64,000 bases of DNA. It comes from Hericium rajendrae (lineage: Eukaryota > Basidiomycota > Agaricomycetes > Russulales > Hericiaceae). Below, piece by piece: positions 44,234 through 55,690 of this stretch. A model generated the notes under the pieces. It saw nothing but the letters and a program-made list of their open reading frames with translations, did no database searches and was not told the DNA's origin. The number at the start of each line of letters is the position of its first letter. The first letter of the stretch is position 1. Made by a program: the position numbers and the translations under genes. The DNA lies in contig CM065891.1 in NCBI GenBank assembly GCA_033439255.1, positions 1,364,001 through 1,428,000 of the forward strand, in the 5' to 3' direction.

Positions 44234-45157
44234 ATGGCGTACGCGCAGAACGACAGACCGTCGCTTAACTTCGATTTATGGATGCAAGTATGCCGCTATG
44301 TAGGCTTTATGGACGTGATCGCTGTCAGCCAACTTGGACGGTGGTTTCGCTCTCTCGCTGAAGCCTACTTCGTCTCAGCATACCATATGGAGCTCCTCAA
44401 GTATGTGAAGAACCCGAAAGAATTTTGCGGGATTCTCCGTTCTCATCATGCCGTCATCTATGGAGTCTTCGCGGTCGACTTCGTCATCCGTCTCGTCAAT
44501 CCCTTGAATCCCCCTACCCTCTATATTTCCATTCCCCCCAACTCTCTTGAGGCCTTTTTCTGTCTTTTTCTGCGGGAGGGATATGCGACTATGGTGACGA
44601 AGAGGATTCTGAGCCAGTTTGGTTACAGGGCCAATCCTTCCGTATTTGACAAGATCGCCATGCGCAACTCTCAAGGATGTACCGTCGTGCTGGTTTGGGG
44701 TTGCCTGCCGTCGACACTGGCGCCGGTCGCTCATCAACCGTCTACCACCCCGATGACTTACATGACTGCTGACGGTATCTGCATTCCTTATCCTTTGGCA
44801 ACGACGCGCTACCATTGCCTGGAAAATATGGCCGAATGTCATGATGATGGAAGTGACAGGATGCCTTACAGAGCTAGGAGCTTCATGTATGCGACGTTTG
44901 GGTCTTGTCGTGTGTACATGCCGAGCACGACGAAGGCGGACAGTTGCAGTGGCAACGCATACTGTCCGAACACGCTGCGATCATTCGGAGATTGCATGTG
45001 TCTCCAGTTCATATTCAGCCCGGAGCATGCAACGTCAATGGTTACGCAGCACATCATGCCGTGTTGGCGTTGGGGCGGCGTCGAGTGTCGCGGGAGTTGC
45101 GGAAAGAAGACCGTCACCGAAGTTTCTCTGGTTCGCCGCCAGCTGGATGCTTGGTAA
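44234..45157 (+). CDS. F-box-like protein with nucleotidyltransferase-like fold pattern
   Basis: A single exon of about 305 residues from ATG 44234. The first 35 residues (LNFDLWMQVCRYVGFMDVIA) resemble an F-box-like helix pair. Then come ILRSHHAVIYGVFAVDFVIR and LYISIPPNSLEAFFCLFLREGYA, in the order seen in basidiomycete proteins with an 'LRxxxAVISGSxAL ... DLDIYVP' block, and later TTPMTYMTADGICIPYPLAT, matching their 'STPVMNYxxxDGxxxAYP' segment. In those proteins the GS and DxD residues suggest a nucleotidyltransferase-like fold; here YGVF and LYISIP replace them, so no catalysis is expected. The family link is from memory. The C-terminal third is Cys-rich (CWRWGGVECRGSCGKK). The open frame is intact. 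Confidence 0.55.
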   Translation: MAYAQNDRPSLNFDLWMQVCRYVGFMDVIAVSQLGRWFRSLAEAYFVSAYHMELLKYVKNPKEFCGILRSHHAVIYGVFAVDFVIRLVNPLNPPTLYISIPPNSLEAFFCLFLREGYATMVTKRILSQFGYRANPSVFDKIAMRNSQGCTVVLVWGCLPSTLAPVAHQPSTTPMTYMTADGICIPYPLATTRYHCLENMAECHDDGSDRMPYRARSFMYATFGSCRVYMPSTTKADSCSGNAYCPNTLRSFGDCMCLQFIFSPEHATSMVTQHIMPCWRWGGVECRGSCGKKTVTEVSLVRRQLDAW

Positions 45158-45594
45158 GCGTCTCCGCAGTTCCTGAATGGAGAGATCGTGGATGTTCAAT
45201 TCGTTCTTCAGATTTTTTTCTTTCAAATGTCGGATCTGAGGTCTTCTCCGTCCAGAATCTGTCGACCTCAATCAACTAGAATGAACAAGGTTGTCTTCCC
45301 TTCTTATTACATAAATTTGTTCAGACAGCGTTCTTTCCGTTCTTTTCAACCCTTCACTTACCCTTTCATACGTCCGTCAGTCTGGAAACTCCCGTCCGCA
45401 ATTCTTCGTCACCGCAGTTCTTCGTTACCGCGTCTTTCTTACTTTTTTTATTTATTTACGTATCTTTTATAAAAAATCAAAGGTCTGGTTACCTTGGATG
45501 CTGGATATATAAGAGTCAGCTGTCTTTCACGCAGCTCAGAGCAAGAACACGAAGCACCCTTGCCAATACCCTCGCGCTGCCATCGTTACGCAAG
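45158..45594. other. Intergenic with TATA box for next gene
   Basis: T-rich segment at 45400-45480. GATATATAAGAG at 45503-45514 lies about 85 bases upstream of the ATG at 45595. Nothing else is seen. Confidence 0.5.
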
Positions 45595-46158
45595 ATGTCT
45601 ATAAGGGTAGGCAAATCACTTTTTTCTGTCAGAAGTTACATTGAACATGCGTTTGGCAGACTCGTTCAATCCGTGCTTACCGCATTGGAGACGACATGGG
45701 AGAGGACAATCCGCTCGGCCGCTACATCAGTGTACCGACGTTGCATCAGGGTGTCAGTCGTGGTCTCAGTCTACCACGTGTCACTGCAGTCTTCGAGACA
45801 CGCGCCCACATCGTAATGGAATACTGGGAGTATAGCGTTGACTTCGCCGACCCGACGGAGAGCAGGGAGAGATTTGCGGTCTACTATACACGCGATATCC
45901 GTGCATATCCCCGCTACAACCGAGCCGTCCACCACAGAACACAAGGACTGCGTTGGTTCGGGGAGTTCTTAGTCTTCAAGTGTTCAGCAGCCCCCGGCCG
46001 TAGGCTTGTGAACATGCGAACCGGCGACGATGAACTCGCGTGGCAGATCGTTCTCCAGTAAGTGTATAAAGCTATGATTTTGGTTAACCGGGTCTAACAT
46101 GCTTGTGTGCGAGTCTAGAATCATGAGGGAGGAGATGGGGCTCGGGCTGCCGTTGTAA
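45595..46158 (+). CDS. Hypothetical 150-residue protein
   Basis: Exon 1 is only MSIR (45595-45606). After an intron (45607-45658) the main exon reads TRSIRAYRIGDDMGEDN, then VPTLHQGVSRGLSLPRVTAV, FETRAHIVMEYWEYSVDFAD, RFAVYYTRDIRAYPRYNRAV and LVNMRTGDDELAWQIVLQ. A last intron (46060-46119) leads to IMREEMGLGLPL and TAA at 46158. All junctions keep phase. No known domain is recognised; the central part looks like a compact beta-rich fold. The final exon and the following 300 bases have a diverged copy at 55315-55680. Confidence 0.7.
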
Positions 46159-46194
46159 TCACGATCCTATACTTTTGTCCGTACGATCAGTGTT

Positions 46195-46463
46195 ATGCGT
46201 GAGAGCGTTGGAGAACATTCTGATATATGTGCGAGGAAGCTGGATCGAGATATGCGCTTACTACGGGCGAAGGAATCGAGGATGCTATTGGGGCCGCTTG
46301 GGATTGGAGACGCGAGGGGCTCCGCAAATTCGCTTGGAAGGCCGCGTCGCGTAAATTGGCGAAAGAACGGGAGGAAGGAAGAAGTCGATGCTGAGTTTGG
46401 CCGTGCCTGCTCCGTCTAAAGCATCCGTCTCGCTGGAGAGCTAATTCTATATTGCAGAAGAGC
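46195..46463 (+). pseudogene. Decayed C-terminal exon of an unrecognised protein
   Basis: The frame ending near 46396 reads RYALTTGEGIEDAIGAAWDW then RREGLRKFAWKAASRKLAKE, a well-formed amphipathic helix ending in REEGRSRC and TGA. Upstream coding is lost: compared with the copy at 55376-55500, about 34 bases after DIC are missing here, while that copy has its own small insertion. Both derive from an older common source. Whether it was once part of the gene at 45595 is unclear. Confidence 0.45.
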
Positions 46464-46704
46464 ATGACGTTTATTGCCAAGGGCTATATTTTATGGAAAT
46501 CAAATCGTCGCCCTAGTCGAAGTTCGACGATGCCGTGCCGTCATCACTAAGTCAATGAATGGTTGAGGCATCACCTGATCCTGGGGCAAGCATGGTCCAT
46601 AAAAGGCTGGATGGACTGGATGGATGGAATCGTGAGTGGTCCAGTATATCTCTACTCGTCATTATCGTCGCCCTATCGCCCTTCATTTCATTGCAGGCGG
46701 TAAC
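46464..46704. other. Short intergenic segment
   Basis: Promoter side of the next gene; contains CATAAAAGGCTGG at 46597-46609 as a possible TATA-like element about 100 bases before the ATG. Confidence 0.35.
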
Positions 46705-49293
46705 ATGGTTTCAACCCGGTCAAAGCGACCAGCATCTCCTCCATTGCCACTTCCGACCAGGAAAAGAGCCCGGAAGAAGTACGTCCTTCATTTGACTCTG
46801 TCTACTTGTGTTAATCTTCCCGCTACGATCGTCACGCAGGATCCAGAATGTCCCGACGCTGGCCAGTACTGGCACGGCGGAGGATGATTCACGGTCGGGA
46901 GTGAAGGAAGAAGACGATGAGTTGTGTCTGATGTACCCGGAGGAGGACGAGCTGTGAGTTTTGCCGGTGCGGTGTTCCATGCTGGTGGCTAAGTATTATG
47001 GTATTCTTAGGCTAGGGGACGATATTCACCCTCCTGTACAAACGGGGTCTGCAGCGGATGATATCGAATCGTCCATGGTGCGGGAAAATGGGGTGTCCGG
47101 TATGTAAAGCTGATCCTTGTTATGGAAATGCACGCGATGCTGAGTTTATCTTCTCCTAAGGTCAAGCAGATGAGGCTTTGGGAACGGCCGTATCCGTCAT
47201 TTCTCGTGCCTCATCCCCTTCTCATTTGTGCGAGTCAGACGCTATGCCCCCATCTACTGCCCTGCCGGATATGCTCGACCAGAGCTCCTCCACGGTTTCG
47301 TCTAGGCCCATCCCACCGGCGAACTCTACGCCTATGCCGACTCGTGGTATCGATGATACTGTCTCCGCCCAGGCGAACCGTATGTCCCCGGGAACACAGA
47401 AATGGTTGGAGACCATCCTGGACAAGCGACCGGATATGGCGAACGAGGATCTTAGAGAGGATGGAACGAAGAGTGATACGACCGGGGAGACCACAGGCCA
47501 AGCGAACTCACCTAGGCCCACCCCACCTTTGAACTCGACGTCTACGCCGACTCGCCCGCACGAACATTCTGGCCCCAGTGAGACATATCTTATCGCGAAC
47601 GATGATACGACTGGCGCGACTACAGGCCAAACATGTCCACCCAGGCCCATCCCACCTGCGAACTCTACGCTTATGCCGACTCATGGTATCGATGATACTG
47701 TCTCCGCCCAGGCGAACTGTATGTCCCCGGGAACACAGAAATGGCTGGAGACTATCCTGGATAAGCAACCAGATAAGGCCAACGAGGGTCTTAGAGAGGG
47801 TGGAACGAAGAGCGATACGACCGGCGAGACCACAGGCCAAGTGAACCCACCTAGGACCACCCCACCTTTGAACTCGACGTCTACGCCGACCCGCCCGCAC
47901 GAACATTCTGGCCCCAGCGAGACGTATCCTATCTCTCCGGGAACGGCGGAGTGGTTTGCAGCTGCCTTGGACAATCCAGCAGATCTGACGGATGAGGATA
48001 TCGGAGGGGATCCGACGAATACCGGCGCGACCACAAACCAACCGAACGCGAGACAAGTGATAAATGCTCCGCGTATTGGATCGCCAGTGCCAGGAGAGTT
48101 TAACTGGGTTCGTCATTCTCACACTGCATTGAGCCGGTGGCGTGTTTGGATAGCGGCTCCATACCCCTGCATGTAAGCTCTCTGTTGCACTGTCTTCGTT
48201 TATTCGTGCTCACCAATTCGAATTAGTCGGCGGTGCATGGCGGAGATTCTGCCGTTACCGTGAGTATCCACTGTTTTTGCTTTACGGTCCTGAGTTTTGA
48301 TGTGATGTGGACACAGTGAAGCATTAGCTTATACCGAGGCGTTCGACCAGCAGATCTTAATCCCAGTGTCTTGCGTGGAAGTCTCGTTCACTCATGAAGC
48401 GATTCGAATGTGGGTCTCCAACTGACAGAAACGATGATACCACCAGTGCTAATGAGCCATTGACAGTCGCCTGGACAAGATCTGCGCGACATACGGCAAT
48501 GGTATCTATAATCTCGGCCTCATTCAGCCCGAAGACTTCGGAAGGAATAGACGCTATATTACGATGAAAGAGAACACTCAAATCCCCGCTCAGTTTTTCC
48601 TTCCGGGGATCGTGAGTGGTCCCTCAATGCTCTTCACACAGAGTGATCACGGTCGCCAAGTGAACGTCGCTCCCTTCAACACGCTTTGGCCCTGGGCAGC
48701 GGCAGCTGTGGCGAAGATATTTAAGCTTCGGGAGGTCCGTCTCAAGACATACCACAATGGTGTGACATTTGGGACGAAAAAGCGACTGCCAGGTAGGTCG
48801 TTTTGATAACCCCGCGACGTAGTTGTTTGTCACTGATATGCATGAAAGACGGGAATGGCAATTCAGTTGCGACGAACTCAAACGCCATGAACGGCGCATT
48901 AGAATATAATCAACCTGGTAAGTGAAATACTGTCCGTACAGAGCAAGCGCGTTCTCTGAGATCGTTACCCCCGCAGTCCCAGTCTATGACGGAAAACAAA
49001 GGTTCTCATTAAACGCCGTGAAGCAGCTGCCAATCATTGAGCAGGAGCTGCGCCCAGGGACTGCAGTAGCCGTGGTTTTCACGGTCAACTCGTGGAGCCC
49101 TAAAGGTTCGAAATTCGAACCGCAGCTGCCTTTTCACCAGCCAGATTCTGGGCAGATGATTTCGTTCAATGTCGTGAACGTGGTAGTGCTGGCAGACCCT
49201 GATGAGAAGGCGGAACCAAGCTCGTACGTGGAGAGGGACTCATGGGGGATAATGCAAAAACCTTCGATGCCACAGGAAGACATCTTCTTCTGA
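46705..49293 (+). CDS. Hypothetical multi-exon protein with duplicated Ser/Thr/Pro linker
   Basis: The ATG at 46705 opens a basic N-terminus (MVSTRSKRPASPPLPLPTRK). About ten exons follow with GT-AG introns of 50-65 nt. Acidic exons come first, then a 330-residue Thr/Pro/Asp-rich exon (47162-48173), then an ordered C-terminal region: EFNWVRHSHTALSRWRVWIA, AFDQQILIPVSCVEVSFTHE, RLDKICATYGNGIYNLGLIQ, FNTLWPWAAAAVAKIF, LKTYHNGVTFGTKKRLPG and, in the last exon, AVKQLPIIEQELRPGTAVAV followed by VVFTVNSW. It ends EDIFF at 49293. The family is not recognised. The linker exon carries an internal tandem duplication. A DNA- or protein-binding role is only inference from the basic N-terminus and long acidic linker. 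Confidence 0.75.
47270..47945 (+). repeat. In-frame tandem duplication, period 339 bp, within coding exon
   Basis: GTCTCCGCCCAGGCGAAC at 47361 recurs at 47700, and PPANST, GIDDTVSAQAN, MSPGTQKWLETILDK, GTKSDTTGETTGQ and TPTRPHEHSGPSETY appear in the same order in both units. The period of 113 codons keeps the frame. A third, diverged MSPGT-like start (ISPGTAEWFAAALDN) follows at 47932. Confidence 0.85.
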
Positions 49294-50252
49294 GCATAGC
49301 GCTGGACGTTCTTGTACTAGATAAAATTATATGCGGATTTGAGCGAACGAACATTGTGTTTCGATGAAAAAGGACTTGTAAGTCGTCATGACATCAACAC
49401 TGATGATGATGATGACGACGTTTCTAGTATATCCGCCTCTGAAACTTTCGCTGGACTTTCATCTGGCGACTCGGGCAAGTGATTTTCTCCACAAAATCTT
49501 GTGATATCTTCCGAGTCTCGTCAGTACTAGCAACGAACGAATCCATGTCCATGCCTGAAGACGCTGGTTTTGGTTATGTTACGAGGATGGGAATCCATCG
49601 ATACGTATATATCAACTTGACGGCGTAATTTCTCACTTCCGGATCATACAGTAGCCGGGAAAAAATTACACGGGGACCGAAGTGTACACGATACTGGCGT
49701 TGGACGTTATTTAGGGGTATGCCGCAACTGATTGGATTAGAAGCACTTCGCGAGAAGAATCGGCGGTACCACTAAGTATAACACTAGCCATTGCAGATCG
49801 CTGTCGATTCCAGTGGGCAGCAATTGTAATAACGTTAGCGACGGGAGTTCACCGCATGCATCTCTTCAGAAGAAGAAGCATTAATAAATGAGCATCAGCG
49901 CAAGCGATGGACCTCATTTTCAGGCGAAGGGGGAGGGGGAGCTCCATGCCGGGATATGTGGCCTCAAAATTTTTTCATTGGCTCCTACTCCTCCGTCTAC
50001 TATCGCAAAATCCCATGGCGCTGTAGCCAATATAGCAAAATGGAGCTGAGAAGACATGCGGCCGGGATCAACTTCTGAAGCGTAAGTCTCCGTCATCTAG
50101 GAGGGCGCACGCGGTTTCGATAGTTCATGCGGGCGTGGAGATGTGATCAGCGGCAGATTCAAGGATGGGATCCATACCACGGAGCGGCATTTCCCATGAC
50201 GTGAATACTATATAAAGGGCCCACACTGGAGAGTCACTGCTACATCTACACC
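49294..50252. other. Intergenic; TATA box at 50210-50217
   Basis: No gene is seen. Short GAT/GAC repeats lie near 49400. ACTATATAAAGGG ends about 35 bases before the ATG of the RING gene at 50253. Confidence 0.5.
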
Positions 50253-51220
50253 ATGTCGGAACTGCCAGTGGACGCGGTGAGTATTCTTTTTGTTTCTGAC
50301 GGAGGTCAATATTGATCGATCGCTCTGTGGGCGATGCTTGAACAGGCGCAGCTGCTGCAAACTCACGATCCCGACCTCGCGATCATGATCCAGGAGGGTG
50401 CTACTCCTGATGACTCGACCAATAATGCTCCTCCCGACTCGACCAATGATGCTCTTCCCGACTCGGTCATTGATGCTCGTAACATCGTTATGCCCCAGTT
50501 CAAGTATCATGGAGACGGTCGGGTTGAGTTCCAACCTAACGAATTCCAGATTTGGAACCACTGGATCCACGACGTACGCATACACCTTTCATTCATATTC
50601 TTGTTATCGTCGTATTCAGAGGCATCATCTGGATGCGCTATTTCAGGAACTCTGCAAGCAAGATCAAGCATCTAATTCTCTCACCATTGAGCTTGAGAAG
50701 ACGAAGGTGCGCTTTCAAGAGTGCAAAAGGGTACGCTGGGTCCTTTGTTGTAATGATACATGGACTGAACTGTATCTCCGCTCTTCCATCAGGTTCTGCG
50801 ATCATTCGACGAACATATTCTGTGCGCAATCTGCAAGGAGATTGTCACTATGCCTTGGCTGTAGGTAACTCATTTTCTTGCTGGGGATTCATTGGTTTTA
50901 AGGATGTCGTACTCTTATCTAGCTTGGCATGTGGTGATCATGCGTGCGAAGATTGCCTGTTCCGCAACCTACCAACTCGCGGGTCGTGGAAATGTGTGAA
51001 GTGCGGAAGCAAGGTCTCGAGCGTACCGATCTTTTCGTACGCGTTCCGCCACCTAGTTTTCAAGATAAGGGAGATCAACGACACCTTTACCGTCAGCCAC
51101 ACAAAGGAGGCCGAGTGGTTTATGGAACCCGACCAGGACATGTGGGACGAGTACCTGAATGACCCATTGCCGCCGTGTGACTTCGAGGAGTCGGAGGTCG
51201 GTTCTTGGCGTGGTGCGTAG
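50253..51220 (+). CDS. RING-finger protein, copy 1
   Basis: Five or six exons start with MSELPVDA at 50253. The first half has a Thr/Asn/Asp-rich segment with a short triplicated unit (PDDSTNNAP, PDSTNDAL, PDSVIDAR) and a WNHWIHD motif. A short helix follows (ALFQELCKQDQASNSLTIEL). The C3HC4 RING reads CAICKEI, then, after an intron, ACGDHACEDC and CVKC (about 50795-51005), with all eight ligands present. A conserved tail (YAFRHLVFKIREI, FMEPDQDMWDEYLNDPLPP) ends at 51220. RING proteins usually act as E3 ubiquitin ligases; activity and substrate here are inferred, not shown. The gene at 56172 is a paralog with the same layout. Confidence 0.8.
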
Positions 51221-51806
51221 GCATCCGATCCGAGGCGGTTGTCCCGTAGCAATGGTTGGCCCCAATCGCAATGGGCCGGGCTTGGAATAATAGCCTGTTT
51301 TCGTTTTCTTGTATTTCGCATCGAGTACCTTCTTCATGAACTGAATGTGACCTCTTGAAGTGATGCTGGCTTACACGAAGTCGGGCTACTTGCTGTTATT
51401 TCTTCACGTTCACCGTCCATCTAAGTACTGCACTACAAATACAAAGCAAGGGCTCATACTAAGGGTCATGCGTGTACTCACGCATCACCCAAACCTCTGC
51501 CAGCTTCTTATTGAAGACATGGCCAAGCCGCTGAGAGTATGTGTGTGGATCAAGAGAGGAGCAGTGAGAGCGAAGGTAGCTGAACATGGTTGCAGTGAAG
51601 GTGCTATGTTGCCCTTCCAATATTGCTGTCACTTCTGGCTTCTGTGAGTAAATTCTCTGAATCTCAGATTGGGCGTCAATGATAGGGTTTTAAGTTCAGA
51701 ACATGCTTTGAGCGCCGCCAGGCGGAGATTCACATTAAGCGAGAGTTGATAAAAGGGGGGCGACAAGGGAGAGAGCATCTATCATCACTTCTACTAAACT
51801 CTCCCA
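51221..51806. other. Intergenic, nothing recognised
   Basis: A minor frame at 51360-51647 has no domain. The region ends in a T/C-rich leader before the ATG at 51807. Confidence 0.4.
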
Positions 51807-52490
51807 ATGTTCTGTCTCCTAGGATCACATCCAAAGAACCGGTCCCACTCTCGTTTTCCTTCTATTAATCTTTCTTTAACTCCCAAATTTCCGGAGCGAT
51901 CTGATGAATCATACGCAATGTTAGCAGGACCCATCGTCAAGCGGAGGAAGGAGGGGAAGGACAGCAAGTCCACAGTGAATATGTACCTGGACATCGCATT
52001 GCAGCCATGTGAGCTTGCTTATGGACAGGGGATAGCATGGGTCGTCAAGTGGCCTGCAGCAGAGCGCATCTACGAGGGCCTTCATATCACATGGATGTTC
52101 TGTGGGACAACCTATTATGGGTATGTGAAGGAGGAAACAGGCGAGGATTCGGGTTATACTCGTTTCAAGATGATCGTGGGCGAGGCTGTTCAATATGAGG
52201 CAACATTGTGGTGCCCGACGGTCTGGGCCAAAACTGGCCTGCAGCCCATACGTCAGGCATACTGGACCCCTCCTGCAGTGATTGAGCGGGAACGTCGTCG
52301 ACTGATATTCCTGACTTACCTTCGGGGAATGTTGCCGGACGAGTCCTCAGTTTGGATGACTCAGTCGTTCCGTCTTCCTTCGGACGTTTCTTCGCCGTTG
52401 TTCGTTAGTGTGGATGGGGTGGATGGGACTGAGGATGATAGCGAAAGGGGCTGGTGCAGTTTCATCTGCGACTGGGTTCTGGGGCATTAA
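51807..52490 (+). CDS. Hypothetical protein, paralog of the gene at 27894
   Basis: A single open exon of 227 residues. Residues 90-150 contain ITWMFCGTTYYGYVKEETGE, GYTRFKMIVGEAVQYEATLW and CPTVWAKTG. They align with EEx...GYVRFMIAG and YETFLWCPVVWA of the protein at 27894-28616. The N-terminal 50 residues are basic and Ser/Pro rich, and the C-terminus is acidic (SVDGVDGTEDDSERGW). No known domain, signal peptide or membrane helix is recognised. ATG 51807 is chosen as the first in-frame start after a pyrimidine-rich leader. Confidence 0.65.
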   Translation: MFCLLGSHPKNRSHSRFPSINLSLTPKFPERSDESYAMLAGPIVKRRKEGKDSKSTVNMYLDIALQPCELAYGQGIAWVVKWPAAERIYEGLHITWMFCGTTYYGYVKEETGEDSGYTRFKMIVGEAVQYEATLWCPTVWAKTGLQPIRQAYWTPPAVIERERRRLIFLTYLRGMLPDESSVWMTQSFRLPSDVSSPLFVSVDGVDGTEDDSERGWCSFICDWVLGH

Positions 52491-54079
52491 AGGGGTCGAG
52501 GTGAGCTTAAGTTACCTTCAGTTCTGGCGTGTAACGATATTGACAAGGCACTGTTTTAGACATCGCGATTGCCTTGTTGCTGGGATCATTCACGATGGTC
52601 TGATAAAGGACCTGATCTTGCTGGTGAGTTGCTATTTTGTGGCAGGATTCTCCTGACATCGACTGAGGATCAGGATAGGTTATGCTTCGTTCGGACCATA
52701 TTGCGGGTCGATATCGGCAAGTCATGTGACCTGTGTTGCGCTGGCAATCGTTCCTCATGTTTCGATGCAGGGGGAGAGTCGGATGATGGGCATATTGGCG
52801 CAAGCGGTATACCTGTCGTCAGGTCATTTTACCACATTCATTCCTTGGTTATTCAATCCATCATTCTTTTAATGTTTTCCTTCCTGCTAGAACATCGAGT
52901 AACGAGTCTGGAATCGAGGCTGAGTGGTAATGGTGTCATCCTTGCATGCGTTAGCATGTCGGTGAGGTTTCGACACACATTGTGTTGCCCTGGGTGATCA
53001 GGCCTAAAAATGCCATCGACTGTGGACGCATGAGAGCAGATGATGAATAGACATGCGCTGTCATGCTAGGGCAGTTGTCATCATTATTTTTTTTGAGACT
53101 AGATTGCGTGGCCTCACTCCAGTCGCATTGTGTCGAATGTAATTCTTGGCTTCGAGCTCATGCTACAGCATGCGACATAATTTGATGCGACCTGCAAGAA
53201 GCGAGTCTTCTGTCATCGCATGCCATCACATACCATCGAATAGGATTTATTCAAGAGGAATTCGAAAAATCACTTTATTACTTCCTGTCTATATTGCTTG
53301 TACATACAAACGTGCTACACAAATAGGTATGCTACTTGACCAAGAGTGTGCGCGTGTACATGCACTGCTGCAGCCGCGAGATCGTTGGCTCGCGTTCTGC
53401 GCGTTCTGCGCGTGTGTGCGAATATGCGGTCGGTGGCGGCCACCAGCCGTACGTACATGCTCTGGTCGTTGGTCGTACGGCACATTGTGCGGGCTCATGG
53501 ATGCGAAAAGCGACGCGGCCTCCAGCGAGCGACGCGGCTTGGATGGGGCGCGGCTTAGGCGTCGGGTGCGGCATGCGGTCAGGCGGTGCTGTCGCGCAGC
53601 TCGACGCTGAGATACGGTGCAGGCGGCGCAAGCATGGACGCAGCGGCGGGTCCAGAATCGTCAAGCTGCCGGATGGGACCGGAACGGGGGCGGGCTGGAG
53701 GGGCCATAGCAACCCTCAGAACCGAGACACTGCACACGGCGGTCGCGTCGTGAAAAGAAGTCGGACGCGTGCTGGTGAACCTCAACGGCGCGCTGGATGT
53801 CGCTGAAAGGACCCACAGTGTTCTGTAAGTATCGCGCTTGGGCGCGGCGGGAACCGTCCCATGGAGGGTGTATGATGGACTCCTGTCGTACTTCATTTGT
53901 TTGGTGCGAGCAAGTTCGCGTGGGCAGATGAGAAAGACACATACCTTGTGCCGAATATTGCTCATTTCACTCTCTGGGAGACTCTCCCTGCGATGGTAGC
54001 GGTATATAGTCAATAAGGCACGTAGCATAGGCAGCCACTGTGTACGGCTAATTTTCGTTAATTCATTCGTCAGGATTCG
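52491..54079. other. Intergenic; GC-rich island at 53340-53730 without supported gene
   Basis: Overlapping long frames occur on both strands of 53330-53810, but they are arginine- or proline-rich by composition and have no domain. No exon chain is supported. The right end borders the mosaic segment. Confidence 0.4.
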
Positions 54080-55690
54080 TCACCAGCCACCTGTTGGCCG
54101 CGTGTTACTGACTCAGCGACCTGCCGGCGCTTCGCCCAGCGGCGTTTTCGGCACCTTGGCGGGTCGACCACCGTCCACGTTCATCGCTTCTCCTCTCGAC
54201 TCCAACTCTCATTGTTGTCCTCAGCCTCTGTCCCCATACAACTCTACGTCTCCCATCGTCACCTCTTGCCCTGGATCTACGAATATCTGAATTCTTGCCG
54301 CAGCAAGTCCTTGGCCTTACGCTGTGTCTTTTCTGCCCTGGGATCCTGCAACTCCGTCTCGTTGACGGGGTTGATAAGCTGACCAGAGTCTCGTCTTGTT
54401 GACGTTCTCTGCTCCATCCTGGTATCTCGTGGGTCCTTCATCCTGCTCCCGAACGGCAGCAACTGCGTTACGCAGGTCGTCAGTATGTGATAGTTACTTT
54501 CTCAATGTCACCCTGCTGACAGATGTCTATAACCACGACATTGAGCCACATCCACCCAACGGAGGTATGTCTCGTCCTTTTCTCTTTCCTCTGCTGCCCT
54601 GTTTTGATCGAAAATGCTGGACTCTTCATTTTGGTCACCAGTTTTCCTTCCGTACACGTCACCTCTTCATATCAACGAAACTCACTCTCGATTTCGTCGT
54701 CATGGCAGATACTCGTCTATCAAGGTAAGTACGCTCTGTCCTGTACATCAAACTAGCTAATCACCACTGCATTGTATTGCAGCAGCTTGGACACGCGTCG
54801 TTGTAAATGTGGCAACAATGGCCAAGCCCCTTGCACATGCCCACAGTGAGTATATCATTCGGTGTTCCCCGTCAACCCAGTCTCATTTGTGCATAAAGAA
54901 TGTCTTTTTTCGATGCAATCACTACAAAATGTTCATTTGCTCCGTTGGCCACCGGCGAGGTTTTGCGGAATGCCACAGACTGCCTTTCGATTACTCTGTT
55001 GCTCGGCAACAAAGACATGTGTATATCATCCCCGAATATGTGAGCTTCCGCATCACTCCCCTGAACAAATCTCTTCCTACTATGCTGATGACATGCTCGG
55101 GTTTTTCGAGCACACCAAGTGGCCCCAGATGTTCGACCGCATGGAACCGCATACCTTTGCCGTGCCAGCAAATCCGAGATGCTTGCTCTAAGTAACCAGA
55201 ATTTTAGCCATGTTACCGATCTTAACATTCTGTGGTGCGATTTTGGCGAGAAGGATGTCATGGAGTATTATGGTAGCGCGCACTGACTGAGACTAACTGT
55301 GCTATGACGGGCTCGGAGATGGGGCTCAGGTTGGCATTGTAGTCACGATCCGATGCTTCCGTCCGTACGATCGGTGTGGCGCGTGAGAGCGTTGGAGAAC
55401 TCCATTCTGATATATGTAATAATGCGATAGATGATCTACTGTGTACGAAAGGCGAGGAAGATGCATCGAGATATGCGCTTGCTACTGGCGAAGGAAGCGA
55501 GGATGCTGTTTCTTTGGGGCCGCTTGGGATTGGAGACGCGAGGGACTCTGCAAATTCGCTTGGAAGGTCGCGTCGTGTAAATTGGCGGGAGGAAGGAAGA
55601 AGTCGATGCTGAATTTGGCCGTGCCCGCTCCGTCTAAAGCATCCGTCTCGCTGGAGAGCTGATTCTTTATTGCAGAAGGTTCTTTATTGC
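54080..55690 (+). repeat. Mosaic duplication: companion gene + Helitron helicase + 46-kb locus
   Basis: Block A (54080-55254) is a near-identical inverted copy of about 40158-41361, covering the 5' part of the companion gene, with two small internal deletions. Block B (55255-55314) matches 35230-35287, the Helitron helicase just after Walker A (GGTCATGGAGTATTA). Block C (55315-55680) is a diverged copy of 46132-46463 in the same orientation. The blocks abut without filler. Coding frames are broken throughout, so no protein is expected. A direct duplication of TTCTTTATTGCAGAAGG lies at its right end (55661-55697). Confidence 0.85.

Noticed and set aside
47508-48122. Minus-strand open frame of 204 codons
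   Set aside because: It is the antisense shadow of the duplicated linker exon of the gene at 46705.
53336-53806. Arg/Gly-rich open frame of 156 codons in a GC-rich island
   Set aside because: Length follows from high GC content; the other strand is equally open, with no domain, intron or conserved motif.
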